From positions 1 through 42,485 of the forward strand of contig RECS01000091.1 of NCBI GenBank assembly GCA_007693915.1: a stretch of 42,485 bases of DNA, read 5' to 3'. Source of the DNA: Saprospirales bacterium (GTDB lineage: Bacteria; Bacteroidota; Bacteroidia; Chitinophagales; Saprospiraceae). Positions 27,050 through 35,790 of this stretch are shown one piece after another; within the stretch, counting starts at the first letter, position 1, and every line of letters starts with the position of its first letter. A model generated the notes under the pieces. The model worked only from the letters and a program-made list of their open reading frames with translations, made no database searches and was not told the DNA's origin. The position numbers were made by a program, and so were the translations under genes.

Positions 27050-27832
27050 TTATTCAGAAGATTTACCGGGCCAGGGAGTTTCAAAAGGGATGTCTTCAAG
27101 CCCACTTTTCTCAAATTCAAAAGCATTTCTAATTCTGCTATTGATATCGGGATGAGTACTGATAATCTGAAAATTAAGACCAGAAAGTCCGGGTTCTGAT
27201 TCTTTGAGTTTTCTGAAAACAATACCGAGGTAGGCGGGATCAATTCCGGTATCGTACATTAAATCAAGGGCAAAAGCATCAGCTTCTCTTTCTTTCATCC
27301 GACTAAAGGCACCGGAGGAAATGGCTCTGAGAACTTCCCCTGTCAAAAGCAGATCACCTCCTGTAAATACACTTAGTAAAACAACAATCCCGAATTCAGT
27401 AATTAATTTTTGTTCTACATGATTGAGTTCAACATGAGCTATCTCATGAGCGATCACGGCAGCAATTTCTTCGTGTTGGTCAATCAGTTCCAATAGACCA
27501 CGAAAAACATAAATTCTGGTACCCAAGGTAGCAAAAGCGTTGACGTCTGAATTATCGAGAACTACAATTTCATAATTAACCTTATTGACCAAATCACTTG
27601 TAGCAAAACGGTCAACTATTTCTCCAAGAGCCTCTTCCCAATTATGATCGTCTAAACGATCGAAATTGCGGGTGATTTGTTCATCGATCCAATCTGCCAG
27701 TTTTTCAGTTTGCTCATCGGGAATAAACTGATCGGGTATAGATACAGGTTTAGAGAGGTAGGAAAAAACAAGCCATGCTATGATAAAAGCACCGACTAAC
27801 AAGAATGCATCTCTGAATATTTTTCCAGTCAT
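27050..27832 (-). CDS. M48-family zinc metalloprotease, membrane-anchored
   Basis: This 260-aa peptidase has one N-terminal membrane segment (AFLLVGAFIIAWLVFSYL) and the HExxH zinc motif in AVIAHEIAHVELNHVEQ. The third ligand is the Glu in MKEREADAFALDLMYDTGID. The segment FATLGTRIYVFRGLLELI just before the motif is the usual edge strand of M48 (HtpX/Ste24/BepA-like) gluzincins. All catalytic residues are present. It probably degrades or checks envelope proteins on the periplasmic side, though topology is not proven. It is the last gene of a three-gene unit with a Tic20-like and a DUF4389 protein; the gap to the preceding gene is 50 bp. Confidence 0.88.
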   Translation of the reverse strand: MTGKIFRDAFLLVGAFIIAWLVFSYLSKPVSIPDQFIPDEQTEKLADWIDEQITRNFDRLDDHNWEEALGEIVDRFATSDLVNKVNYEIVVLDNSDVNAFATLGTRIYVFRGLLELIDQHEEIAAVIAHEIAHVELNHVEQKLITEFGIVVLLSVFTGGDLLLTGEVLRAISSGAFSRMKEREADAFALDLMYDTGIDPAYLGIVFRKLKESEPGLSGLNFQIISTHPDINSRIRNAFEFEKSGLEDIPFETPWPGKSSE

Positions 27833-27882
27833 TTGCAGTGGTTTTCTAAGGTAGAATTAAATCTGGTAAAATGCTCTACAGC

Positions 27883-28377
27883 TTACATCGGGGGTAAATT
27901 CACTTCTTCATTTTTGGAGTCATCATACCGTACTTTATAAGCCTGATGATAAGCTAGTTTTCCAAAAAACAAAAAGTAAAAAAAGCGTCCGTTATTAGCT
28001 CGAACAGCAGCATAAATACTAAAGCCCAAATACAGCACATTAATAAAAACAGTTGTCCACAATAAACCAAAAAACAATTGTGAAAAATCAGTTTGTGTCA
28101 TAAAATTTCTAATGGTCCATATTACCATAAATCCATTGAGCAGAGTAACAGGAATTTGTGACCACAAAGATTGTAATAAATGAAACCTCACGAACCTGCC
28201 CTTGTGTTTGTTTACAAAGTAGTATATGACTGCAGCAAGTAAATTAATTATGGGCAGGGGCAGACCCGCTCCAAGGGATGCAAACATCATCAGATAAGAG
28301 CCCATAGCGTCATCCCGTTCACGTTTGCTCACCTCATTGGGTTGTGGGAGGGGATAATATTCAGTGTAATTTCTCAT
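27883..28377 (-). CDS. Tic20/DUF4870-like multi-pass membrane protein
   Basis: This 164-aa protein has a polar N-terminus (MRNYTEYYPLPQPNEVSKRE) followed by four hydrophobic segments. The first carries the glycine-rich SYLMMFASLGAGLPLPIINL. The conserved-looking charged loop VNKHKGRFVRFHLLQSLWSQ precedes the second pair of helices. A four-helix bundle with a K-x-x-F-V-x-F-H-x-x-Q-S loop is typical of the Tic20-like/DUF4870 group, small bacterial membrane proteins of unknown function. The gene begins 2 bp after the DUF4389 stop codon, so the two are surely co-transcribed and perhaps translationally coupled. The M48 protease follows. Confidence 0.75.
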   Translation of the reverse strand: MRNYTEYYPLPQPNEVSKRERDDAMGSYLMMFASLGAGLPLPIINLLAAVIYYFVNKHKGRFVRFHLLQSLWSQIPVTLLNGFMVIWTIRNFMTQTDFSQLFFGLLWTTVFINVLYLGFSIYAAVRANNGRFFYFLFFGKLAYHQAYKVRYDDSKNEEVNLPPM

Positions 28378-28379
28378 AG

Positions 28380-29057
28380 TTAAACTAAATCTGTCTCCTT
28401 AAAATCATTTTTTCTATCATCAGAATCTCCCTCCATTACCCCTGCTCTTCTGGCTACTTCTTCTTCATACCCCTCTGCACTCAGACTGAATGGGGGATAT
28501 ACATCTACCATATAGGACATATAAAGCCCAACTCTTTCATTGTACTTCAAAAAGTTATTCACGAACCTGAATAAGTCGAAGGGATATTTACCGGTAAACA
28601 ACACCACAAACCAAGCTATAAAAGTAACAATTGAAGCGGCAATACTGAGAAAAAATAATACAAATCCGTGAGGTATCCAGACGTACAACCAACCCAATAA
28701 ACCTCTTAGTAGGACTAAGCTCCTGGATGGATTCTCCAGATAGGGTACCTCGTATTCTATATGATCATCTTGAGCATTTAATCCAAAAGCAGGATAATCG
28801 TCAGAAAGGTGATATAGTCTGGCATTTACCCTGAAATTCCATCGCTTAAGTTTCAACTGATATTCAAAAAAAGATTCAGGAAACCGCCCCGCAAACAAGA
28901 CAATCCAAAATGTCAAAAATTGTAAAATGGAAGACCAAATAAACAGAAAAAACAATATAAACCCATGTGGTAATGCAATGTATAAAAAACCCAAAAAGGA
29001 TCTTAGCAACAATTCAAAACGGGAGTATTCTTCCTGATGTATAATATTTATTTTCAT
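28380..29057 (-). CDS. DUF4389 protein with two tandem DUF4389 modules
   Basis: From ATG 29057 this is 225 aa, beginning MKINIIHQEEYS; an in-frame extension to 29090 adds only 11 unlikely residues. Two copies of one membrane module are evident. Copy 1 reads LLRSFLGFLYIALPHGFILF ... WIVLFAGRFPESFFEYQ. Copy 2 reads LLRGLLGWLYVWIPHGFVLF ... WFVVLFTGKYPFDLFRF. Each ends in a D-x-Y-P-x-F motif (SDDYPAFGL, VDVYPPFSL), the DUF4389 hallmark. The protein should span the membrane about four times. Function is unknown. It heads an operon with a Tic20-like protein and an M48 protease, preceded by a consensus promoter. Confidence 0.85.
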   Translation of the reverse strand: MKINIIHQEEYSRFELLLRSFLGFLYIALPHGFILFFLFIWSSILQFLTFWIVLFAGRFPESFFEYQLKLKRWNFRVNARLYHLSDDYPAFGLNAQDDHIEYEVPYLENPSRSLVLLRGLLGWLYVWIPHGFVLFFLSIAASIVTFIAWFVVLFTGKYPFDLFRFVNNFLKYNERVGLYMSYMVDVYPPFSLSAEGYEEEVARRAGVMEGDSDDRKNDFKETDLV

Positions 29058-29103
29058 TTTCTTTGGTTTAGATGAACGATTAACAAACAACAGAAGGTGA
29101 TGG

Positions 29104-29135
29104 CAAATATAAACGACAAAATCGGTTCTTCCAAA
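29104..29135 (-). promoter_or_regulatory. consensus Bacteroidota promoter for the DUF4389-Tic20-M48 operon
   Basis: On the minus strand TTTG (29135-29132) is followed after exactly 20 bp by TATATTTG (29111-29104). Both elements and the spacing match the TTTG-N20-TAnnTTTG consensus without a mismatch. The expected leader to ATG 29057 is about 40 nt. Confidence 0.7.
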
Positions 29136-29347
29136 TTTAATTTTTCAGTCGGCATAAAAAAAACAACTAATATCAATTATTTTCCTTTCATTTGTGGAAC
29201 TCTTTATATTTTAAATTAAACAAAACCATAGTGCTTTGAAACTTGTACTATTTTTAAAAAACCATATTGTAAATTATAGTTAAAAAAAAGCGGTCACTGT
29301 TTTCAAAGCCCTAAAGTTTGTATTTTGTGATCGTTAATAATAATATC

Positions 29348-32300
29348 ATGAAAAAAAAATATTCGATTCTCTTTTTCTTTATTTTTACCCTACCTCTCTT
29401 TTCCCAAGAAAATTTCAATTTGGAATTAGTGAGCAATTTTGATTACAATCCGCTGCTTGCAGACGTAACCGGATATGTAGCAGATGACAGCACGGAATAT
29501 GCAATTGTAGGTGTCTTTACCGGATTTTCTATTGTAAGCCTTGAGGATCCTGAAAATCCTGAGGAAGTTCTATTTATTCCAGGAAATAATAGTATCTGGA
29601 GAGATATGATTGCATATGGTGATTTCGTATATGGAGTTGCAGATGTTGGTCAGGATGGTATGGTGATCATTGATATGTCAGGAGCACCAAACAACATAGA
29701 ATATGAATTCTGGAGACCGGAATTAACCGTCAATAATCAAACCAACTTTCTCAATCGTTGCCACAATATTCATGTGGATGAAAATGGTCGGGCTTACCTT
29801 TCCGGCTGTAATTTAAATAATGGAGGTATTTTGATCATAGATGTAGATACGGATCCATTGAATCCTGAATTTTTAGGGGCTGCCCCACCCATTTACTCCC
29901 ATGATAATTACGTTTTGGATAATATCATGTACAGCTCAGAAATATATGCAGGTGAATTTGCCATTTACGATGTAGCTGATCCCACCAATGTGATTAATTT
30001 AGGCTCTCAAAATACAAGTTCGAACTTCACCCATAATGCCTGGCCCTCTGACGATAATACTTATCTTTTTACAACTGATGAAGTAGCCAATGCCTTTGTT
30101 GATGCTTATGATGTCTCTGATCCCAATAACATCACTTTACTTTCTTCATTTCGTCCTAAAACCAATGAAGGTGAAGGGGTCATTCCACATAATGCGCACT
30201 ATCACAATGGATATGTAATCGTATCCTGGTATACCGATGGAGTAGTTATTATAGATGCTCACAGACCGGAAAACATGGTCAAAGTGGGTCAATACGATAC
30301 CTTTCAAGGATCTCCGGGTGGCTTTAATGGTTGTTGGGGTGTATTTCCATTTTTGCCATCGGGGCTAATACTCGCTTCTGACAGACAAAATGGATTGTTT
30401 GTACTTGAACCCAATTATATTAGGGCATCTTATTTAGAGGGTCAGGTTACCTCAGCTACAACCGGTGGTAATATTCCAAATGTAGAAGTAGAAATTTTAG
30501 ATGATTTCCCCAATGGAAAAACAACCGGAGCCGATGGTCTCTACAAAACGGGAATACCCAAATCAGGGACCTTTGATGTAAAATTTTCCCATCCTGATTA
30601 TATCGAAAAAATAGTCGAAGTTGAATTAGAAGCAGGAGAAATAACGGAATTGGATGTCGAATTACAGCCAATTCCCTGTGATCCCCCAAGTTTGCAAGCA
30701 TTTAATTTTACAGTACTTGACATCCAACCTGAACAACTTGAGGTAGGTTGGGTAAGAGGTAATGGAAATCAGGTTATTGTTCTGGCTAGAGAAGGAGGCA
30801 CTGTGAATGCATTTCCAGAAGAAGGAGTGTCATATCAAGCTAACAGTGCATTTGGTCAGGGTGATTTGATTGGTGACGACAATTATGTTGTTTATATTGG
30901 TTCGGGAAATTCAGTAATAGTTAGTGAGCTGTTGGAACAAACTACATACAACTTTGGTGTTTTTGAATTTTTCACCTCGAACTTATGCTATGCTACTCCT
31001 CCATTATTTGGGAATGCAACAACCAGCTCGTCCTTTGCGGATATTGAAGTGGAAAAATCAGCATCCGAAGCTTCCGCTTTTCCCGGAGATACTGTTGCCT
31101 TTACTTTTCAAATTACCAACAACGGACCCGGAGTGGCAATCAACCCTACACTCACAGATACACTGCCCGAGGCATTCATCTACCTTTCTTCAGACCCCGA
31201 GGGAACTTTTGATAATGGAGTATTTATTTGGAGTTCCTCCAGTCTTGGAATTGGTCAAAGTATAGTCATCGATCTAATCACCTTGGTAGATCAAAATGCA
31301 GAGCCGGGTGTGGTAATCAATAATGCACAAGTAGATATAGACAATAATGATCCCAATCCATCGAATAATACCGATCAAACTGAGGTCGAAATCCTTTGTA
31401 AACCGGATCATGAGTGTCAGGAAGATATAATTGTTTATCTGGAAGGAGACAGTTGTTCTGTTGAAGTTCAGTTTAATGGAGAGGGTTGTAATTTTAGCTC
31501 CGGAAATACTTTTGGCCCGGGTGAAACCTTTATTTCTTGCACTTTTCTAAACTCATGTGGAGAAGAGGATGAATGCGAGTTTACCATTACCGTTTTAGAT
31601 ACCCTCCCGCCAATAATATCACAATGTCCGTTGGCCAGAACAATAATCGGTTGTTCCACAGGAGAACTCGAGGAGCCATCATACTCAAATATACCCATTA
31701 CAACTGATCAGACTACTTTTGAAAGTGCTGACAATCAGGGTATAGCTGATGACAACTGTGGAATTGTAGCCTTCACTTATGTTGATGAGCAAGTCACTGA
31801 CTGCCCTTATGATTTTGTACGAACATGGACGATGACTGACTCCGCCGGAAATTCTGCAAGTTGTGAGCAATCTATTAACATTCAACCCTCAAGTCTTGAT
31901 CTAATTTGTCCTGAGGATGAGCTAGTCAATGCCTGTCCTGACGAAAATGATCTCGAATTGGATTTTGCAGAATGGTTGAATACTATTCAGTTCAGTGGTG
32001 GATGTGATCCATTTGTTGAGCACAATGGTTTTGAGCCTCCCTCTGTTTGCGGAGGAATCGTCACAGTAACCTTTGAGTTGACAGATAATTGCGGTCAATC
32101 ATTGCAGTGTAGTGCCACTTTTTCTGTTGAGGGTAATTCCATCTCCCTATTGTGCCCTGATGATATTGAAGTGAATACAGATGAATTTACCTGCACCTAT
32201 CTAAATATCGGAAATGCCCTTAATCCGGTTTTATCAGGAGTATGCGGTGAATTTTCAATGGATTATTCCTTAAATGGAGCTACTGCCGAATCCGGACAAT

Positions 32301-33886
32301 TGACTCTTGATAGTATGGAATTCAATGTAGGTAGCACAACAGTCAACTGGGAAATCACAGGAAATTGCGTGAATTTGAGTTGCGGTTTTGAAGTTACCGT
32401 TACAGATCATATCACTCCCGATATCGATTGCCCTATGGATACTTCTTTAGAGTTAAGTGCAGGAATGGATAGTATTTTTATCAATTTAGCTGAAGCTGAA
32501 GCTGAGGATAACTGCGGAATTGACTTTATTGAAAACAACTATAACAGCGGAGGTGCAGATGCATCGGACTACTATTTTCCAGGTGTCACAGCAGTTACTT
32601 TCACAGCCACTGATATTCATGGCAATTCAACCCAATGTTTAACAACTATTGAAATCTTGTTGGATGGAGGAATCAGCTTATTTACTATTTCCGGTAATGT
32701 TCAGACTTTTACCGGTGAAATGCTTTCTGATGTAAGTTTGGGGGTCAGTGGAAGTATTCAGGATACTTTCATTGTGAATTCACCATATTCTCTAAATTTT
32801 ATCGAGGGCAGTAATATCACCTTAACTCCTTTAAAAGAGGACAGTTGGTTACATGGCTTAAGTACTTTTGACCTTGCGCTAATACAACGCCATATCATAC
32901 ATTTGGAGCAACTACCCAATCCATATGCCATTATTGCAGCAGATGCCAATAAAGATGGCAAGATCAATGCATTGGATTTGGTGCTTTTACAAAATATCAT
33001 TTTAGGCAATATCAGCGATATTAATGGGGATAAGCCTTGGAGTTTTATTGAGGCTTCTTATGACTTTATTGATCCGGAAAATCCTTTGAATGAAACTTGG
33101 CCCGAGGAGATTTCCTTTAGCGAACTCGATACCAATTATTCTGACCAAAGTTGGGTAGCCATCAAATTGGGGGATGTAAACGGCAGCTGGGAAAATGGTA
33201 GTAGTCGAATCATACTTCCGGATTTTCCATTGTATTGGATAAGTGAAAGTAATGGAGAAAAAGATAATTACGTCTCTGTTATTGCAGGAAAAAGTACATC
33301 ACTAAGTGCTTTTCAGTTGGAGCTGAAATTTGAAGCAAACCTTATAAACACCAAATCGCTCGACTTTAGTAACAGTGTTCTCCCCGGTTTCCAGGATGAT
33401 TGGTATCATTTTACAGAAGACGGAAAAGTTCGAATTATCTGGTATCATCCTGAATCGATAAATATCAATGAGGGAGACCTGCTCTTTAAGTTGGCTTATA
33501 GCAGCTTTGAAGACGAGCAAAAATCAATTCTGAAAATGTCAAGCGGCAAAATGCAATCGCTAATTTTTGGACCTGGTGGAGCAGCTGAAAGGTTAATTAT
33601 AAAGGGAATTACAGCCAATGAAAATAGTACTTTTACACTTTATCAAAATCATCCAAATCCATTCAATGATCAGACTACGATCAGTTGGCGCTTGCCGGCT
33701 GCAATGGAAGTAAATATTGAAGTCAGAGATGCACTTGGCAGGTTATTGCATACGGAGGTAACTGAAGGTGAGAGGGGATTAAATACCCGAGTACTAAGAT
33801 CAGATAACTGGCCTTCAGGGGTACTATTTTACCGTGTTTCCGCTGATGGATGGAGTGCAACAAAAGGGATGATATTAAAGGAATAG
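29348..33886 (+). CDS. mosaic T9SS type A surface protein (choice-of-anchor B / LVIVD, DUF11, HYR, dockerin-like)
   Basis: ATG 29348 begins MKKKYSILFFFIFTLPLFSQ, a clean signal peptide, giving 1512 aa; a TTG at 29318 is less likely. Residues about 20-360 are LVIVD-type beta-propeller repeats (GVFTGFSIVSLEDPENPEEV, YDVADPTN, YDVSDPNNI, DGVVIIDAHRPENM), as in choice-of-anchor B proteins. Next is a carboxypeptidase-regulatory-like module (GQVTSATTGGNIPNVEVEIL). A DUF11 repeat follows (VEKSASEASAFPGDTVAFTF ... NDPNPSNNTDQTEV). HYR-like modules rich in C-P/D-N-C motifs come after (CPMDTSLELSAGMDS). A dockerin-like pair follows (FDLALIQRHIIHL, ADANKDGKINALDLVLLQNI) with LGDVNGSW. The protein ends in a Por tail (LYQNHPNPFNDQTTISW ... 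GVLFYRVSADG). Probably a cell-surface or matrix protein; ligands unknown. Confidence 0.9.
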   Translation: MKKKYSILFFFIFTLPLFSQENFNLELVSNFDYNPLLADVTGYVADDSTEYAIVGVFTGFSIVSLEDPENPEEVLFIPGNNSIWRDMIAYGDFVYGVADVGQDGMVIIDMSGAPNNIEYEFWRPELTVNNQTNFLNRCHNIHVDENGRAYLSGCNLNNGGILIIDVDTDPLNPEFLGAAPPIYSHDNYVLDNIMYSSEIYAGEFAIYDVADPTNVINLGSQNTSSNFTHNAWPSDDNTYLFTTDEVANAFVDAYDVSDPNNITLLSSFRPKTNEGEGVIPHNAHYHNGYVIVSWYTDGVVIIDAHRPENMVKVGQYDTFQGSPGGFNGCWGVFPFLPSGLILASDRQNGLFVLEPNYIRASYLEGQVTSATTGGNIPNVEVEILDDFPNGKTTGADGLYKTGIPKSGTFDVKFSHPDYIEKIVEVELEAGEITELDVELQPIPCDPPSLQAFNFTVLDIQPEQLEVGWVRGNGNQVIVLAREGGTVNAFPEEGVSYQANSAFGQGDLIGDDNYVVYIGSGNSVIVSELLEQTTYNFGVFEFFTSNLCYATPPLFGNATTSSSFADIEVEKSASEASAFPGDTVAFTFQITNNGPGVAINPTLTDTLPEAFIYLSSDPEGTFDNGVFIWSSSSLGIGQSIVIDLITLVDQNAEPGVVINNAQVDIDNNDPNPSNNTDQTEVEILCKPDHECQEDIIVYLEGDSCSVEVQFNGEGCNFSSGNTFGPGETFISCTFLNSCGEEDECEFTITVLDTLPPIISQCPLARTIIGCSTGELEEPSYSNIPITTDQTTFESADNQGIADDNCGIVAFTYVDEQVTDCPYDFVRTWTMTDSAGNSASCEQSINIQPSSLDLICPEDELVNACPDENDLELDFAEWLNTIQFSGGCDPFVEHNGFEPPSVCGGIVTVTFELTDNCGQSLQCSATFSVEGNSISLLCPDDIEVNTDEFTCTYLNIGNALNPVLSGVCGEFSMDYSLNGATAESGQLTLDSMEFNVGSTTVNWEITGNCVNLSCGFEVTVTDHITPDIDCPMDTSLELSAGMDSIFINLAEAEAEDNCGIDFIENNYNSGGADASDYYFPGVTAVTFTATDIHGNSTQCLTTIEILLDGGISLFTISGNVQTFTGEMLSDVSLGVSGSIQDTFIVNSPYSLNFIEGSNITLTPLKEDSWLHGLSTFDLALIQRHIIHLEQLPNPYAIIAADANKDGKINALDLVLLQNIILGNISDINGDKPWSFIEASYDFIDPENPLNETWPEEISFSELDTNYSDQSWVAIKLGDVNGSWENGSSRIILPDFPLYWISESNGEKDNYVSVIAGKSTSLSAFQLELKFEANLINTKSLDFSNSVLPGFQDDWYHFTEDGKVRIIWYHPESININEGDLLFKLAYSSFEDEQKSILKMSSGKMQSLIFGPGGAAERLIIKGITANENSTFTLYQNHPNPFNDQTTISWRLPAAMEVNIEVRDALGRLLHTEVTEGERGLNTRVLRSDNWPSGVLFYRVSADGWSATKGMILKE

Positions 33887-33887
33887 T

Positions 33888-33915
33888 GGACTTTTCAGTT
33901 CTAAAAGGTCCTTTT
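33888..33915 (+). terminator. possible terminator between convergent genes
   Basis: GGACTTTT (33888-33895) pairs with AAAAGGTCC (33903-33911) around a 7-nt loop, with one bulged base, and TTTT follows. It lies in the 27-bp gap between the mosaic protein stop and the ypdA stop. The stem is weak and AT-rich, so this is tentative. Confidence 0.35.
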
Positions 33916-34891
33916 ACCTATGTAAAATATCCTCAGCTATTAGCTCCCCGTGATGCCTTGTATTTTCAATAAAATACTTGTTGGTGATCATGCCTCCGCA
34001 TAAAACTCCGGCGAGATAAATCCCCGGCACATTGGTTTCCCTGCTGTTTTCACTGCATTGTGGAATCTTGTCCGAATCGGTTGTTAAAAGGATGCCACAT
34101 TTTTTCAAAAAGGCAAAATCCGGCTGGTAACCTGTCATGGCAAAAACAAAATCATTCTCCACGGAAAACAACTCCCCTTGTTTATTTAGGACCACCTCAT
34201 CAGGCTTTATCTCTTCTACCACAGTATGAAAGTATGCAGTAATGGAACCCTCCTTGATACGATTGATGATATTGGGGCGAATCCAGTACTTCACTCTCGG
34301 ATTAATTTCATCTCCACGTATGCACATGGTCACCTCCGCTCCAACTCGAAGTAAATCCAAAGCGACATCACAGGCTGAATTAGCAGCACCAACTACTAAG
34401 ACTTTTTGCTTGAAATAGGGATGAGCATTCCTGAAGTAGTGCATCACTTTCGGCAAATCCTCACCAGGAACGCCAAGTTTTCGAGGGCGATCGTAAAATC
34501 CTGTTGAAATCACTACCCTTTTGGCGTACCATGTCCCTTTTGCGGTTTTGATTATAAAATCCCCTTTTTTACCATCTATAGAAAAAACTTCATTGTATAG
34601 ACTTAAGTCTATTTCAAAGTGTTCTGCTACTCTTCTATAATATTCCAGAGCTTCGTCACGGGTCGGTTTGTCATTGCGGGATACGAAGGGAATATCTCCT
34701 ATCTCCAGCAGTCTAGAAGTGGAGAAAAAAGTCATATTGTCGGGAAAATTATACAGCGCATTGACCAGACAGCCCTTATCAAAAAGGGTATAAGTCAACC
34801 CTCTTTTTTTAAGGGCTATACCAACGCTCAGTCCCACCGGACCGGCTCCTACCACTGCTACATCGATATATTTGTTTGCTTTTTCTCTCAT
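33914..34891 (-). CDS. ypdA: YpdA-family bacillithiol disulfide reductase (putative)
   Basis: This 325-aa FAD-dependent pyridine nucleotide-disulfide oxidoreductase-like protein has an N-terminal FAD-binding Rossmann motif (VAVVGAGPVGLSVGIALKKR). It carries the YpdA signature NFPDNMTFFSTSRLLEIG and a second nucleotide-binding motif (VLVVGAANSACDVALDLLR). A C-terminal FAD contact is in VPGIYLAGVLCGG. There is no CxxC redox pair, as is normal for YpdA. In Firmicutes this family reduces bacillithiol disulfide with NADPH, and Bacteroidota also make bacillithiol, so that role is likely here but inferred. The gene stands alone, convergent with the mosaic surface protein. No promoter with full consensus was found. 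Confidence 0.88.
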   Translation of the reverse strand: MREKANKYIDVAVVGAGPVGLSVGIALKKRGLTYTLFDKGCLVNALYNFPDNMTFFSTSRLLEIGDIPFVSRNDKPTRDEALEYYRRVAEHFEIDLSLYNEVFSIDGKKGDFIIKTAKGTWYAKRVVISTGFYDRPRKLGVPGEDLPKVMHYFRNAHPYFKQKVLVVGAANSACDVALDLLRVGAEVTMCIRGDEINPRVKYWIRPNIINRIKEGSITAYFHTVVEEIKPDEVVLNKQGELFSVENDFVFAMTGYQPDFAFLKKCGILLTTDSDKIPQCSENSRETNVPGIYLAGVLCGGMITNKYFIENTRHHGELIAEDILHR

Positions 34892-35003
34892 CTATTCCGG
34901 CTTTTTTACTCTTATATAATTTACGAGTGATTATCAAATTCAGTAGCTAGCTTGTACATATTGGGTTGTATTTAAGGTAGCGCTTAATGTTGAAGGTGCA
35001 AAG

Positions 35004-35270
35004 TTAAAGACTAGGTATTAACTCTTTGAAATTTTCAACATTAGCATCAGGAAAAGCTAAATTCATAGTATTAACAGTTTGATTCAGTTGTTCTTTTTTC
35101 AAATCAGTTCGATTTTTCAAAAGATTTCGCAGCCATTCAACTTGAATCATGTCAGACCATTTCGCTTTAAATAATCCTTCTGCCGCAAGAGATAATAAAA
35201 TATCTCTAATAGGTGCAGGATATAAAACACAGACATCTAATACAACTGTATATCTAGGTGAATGTATCAT
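35004..35270 (-). CDS. truncated PIN-domain toxin (VapC-like), probably a remnant
   Basis: This 88-aa frame matches the first half of a PIN-domain ribonuclease. It shows the leading acidic strand YTVVLDVCVLYPAPIRDILL, then LFKAKWSDMIQVEWLRNLLK with the second conserved acidic residue, and helices up to FKELIPSL. Family members are about twice as long, and the C-terminal half with the remaining catalytic acids (D-x-x-D/H-V-x-A region) is missing. The stop codon lies within a short sequence (34997-35007) that recurs inverted next to the palindromic element upstream. Its start overlaps the antitoxin stop by 4 bp (ATGA). It is probably an inactive or altered toxin, and a sequencing-level artefact is less likely. 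Confidence 0.6.
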   Translation of the reverse strand: MIHSPRYTVVLDVCVLYPAPIRDILLSLAAEGLFKAKWSDMIQVEWLRNLLKNRTDLKKEQLNQTVNTMNLAFPDANVENFKELIPSL

Positions 35271-35725
35271 TCGTATCCAAGGTTTAAGTCTTTTGCTTGA
35301 TTGGATAAGAAATCAAGTTGAATTTCCCTTTGTTTAGCGAGTTTTTCTTTATATTCCATCATATCTTTTAGTAAAATTCTTCTTTGACTACCTACTTTTT
35401 TAAAAGGGATCTTTTTAGATTCAAGAAGTTTTATTAAATGAGGTCTTGATACATTCAACATATCAGCAGCTTGTTGTGTACTTACTTCCGAATTTGAAGG
35501 AACAATTGAAATCGTTTTTCCTTCTGCCATATTTTGAATAATAGCAGAAAGTAATGTCAAAGCCTTTTTAGGAATAGTTATAAACTCTCCGGTTTCTTGT
35601 ACTTTCATTTTGATCCCTTTCTTTCGAGAAGATTTTATTCTTTGCGATACGACCTGAAAACCTTGCAAAGATCTTATTGCAATCTTTTGATCCTCTTTTG
35701 TTGTCCTTTTAATTAATGTTTCCAT
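35267..35725 (-). CDS. excisionase-type HTH antitoxin partner of the PIN protein
   Basis: From ATG 35725 (METLIKRTT) this is 152 aa; the frame remains open to 35836, but that part reads into the repeat region and has no family resemblance. The C-terminal half is a MerR/excisionase-type helix-turn-helix: VSTQQAADMLNVSRPHLIKL, then LESKKIPFKKVGSQRRILLK and DMMEYKEKL. The N-terminal half is a basic, probably DNA- or toxin-interacting segment. Proteins with this layout are commonly annotated as antitoxins upstream of PIN toxins. The 4-bp overlap with the truncated PIN gene supports that pairing. It would neutralise the toxin and repress the module's own promoter, which I could not locate. Confidence 0.75.
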   Translation of the reverse strand: METLIKRTTKEDQKIAIRSLQGFQVVSQRIKSSRKKGIKMKVQETGEFITIPKKALTLLSAIIQNMAEGKTISIVPSNSEVSTQQAADMLNVSRPHLIKLLESKKIPFKKVGSQRRILLKDMMEYKEKLAKQREIQLDFLSNQAKDLNLGYE

Positions 35726-35790
35726 AATTTTATTTTTAGGCAAAAAAATCGAAATAAACGAAACAAACAAATTAAACGAAATGATTTTCA

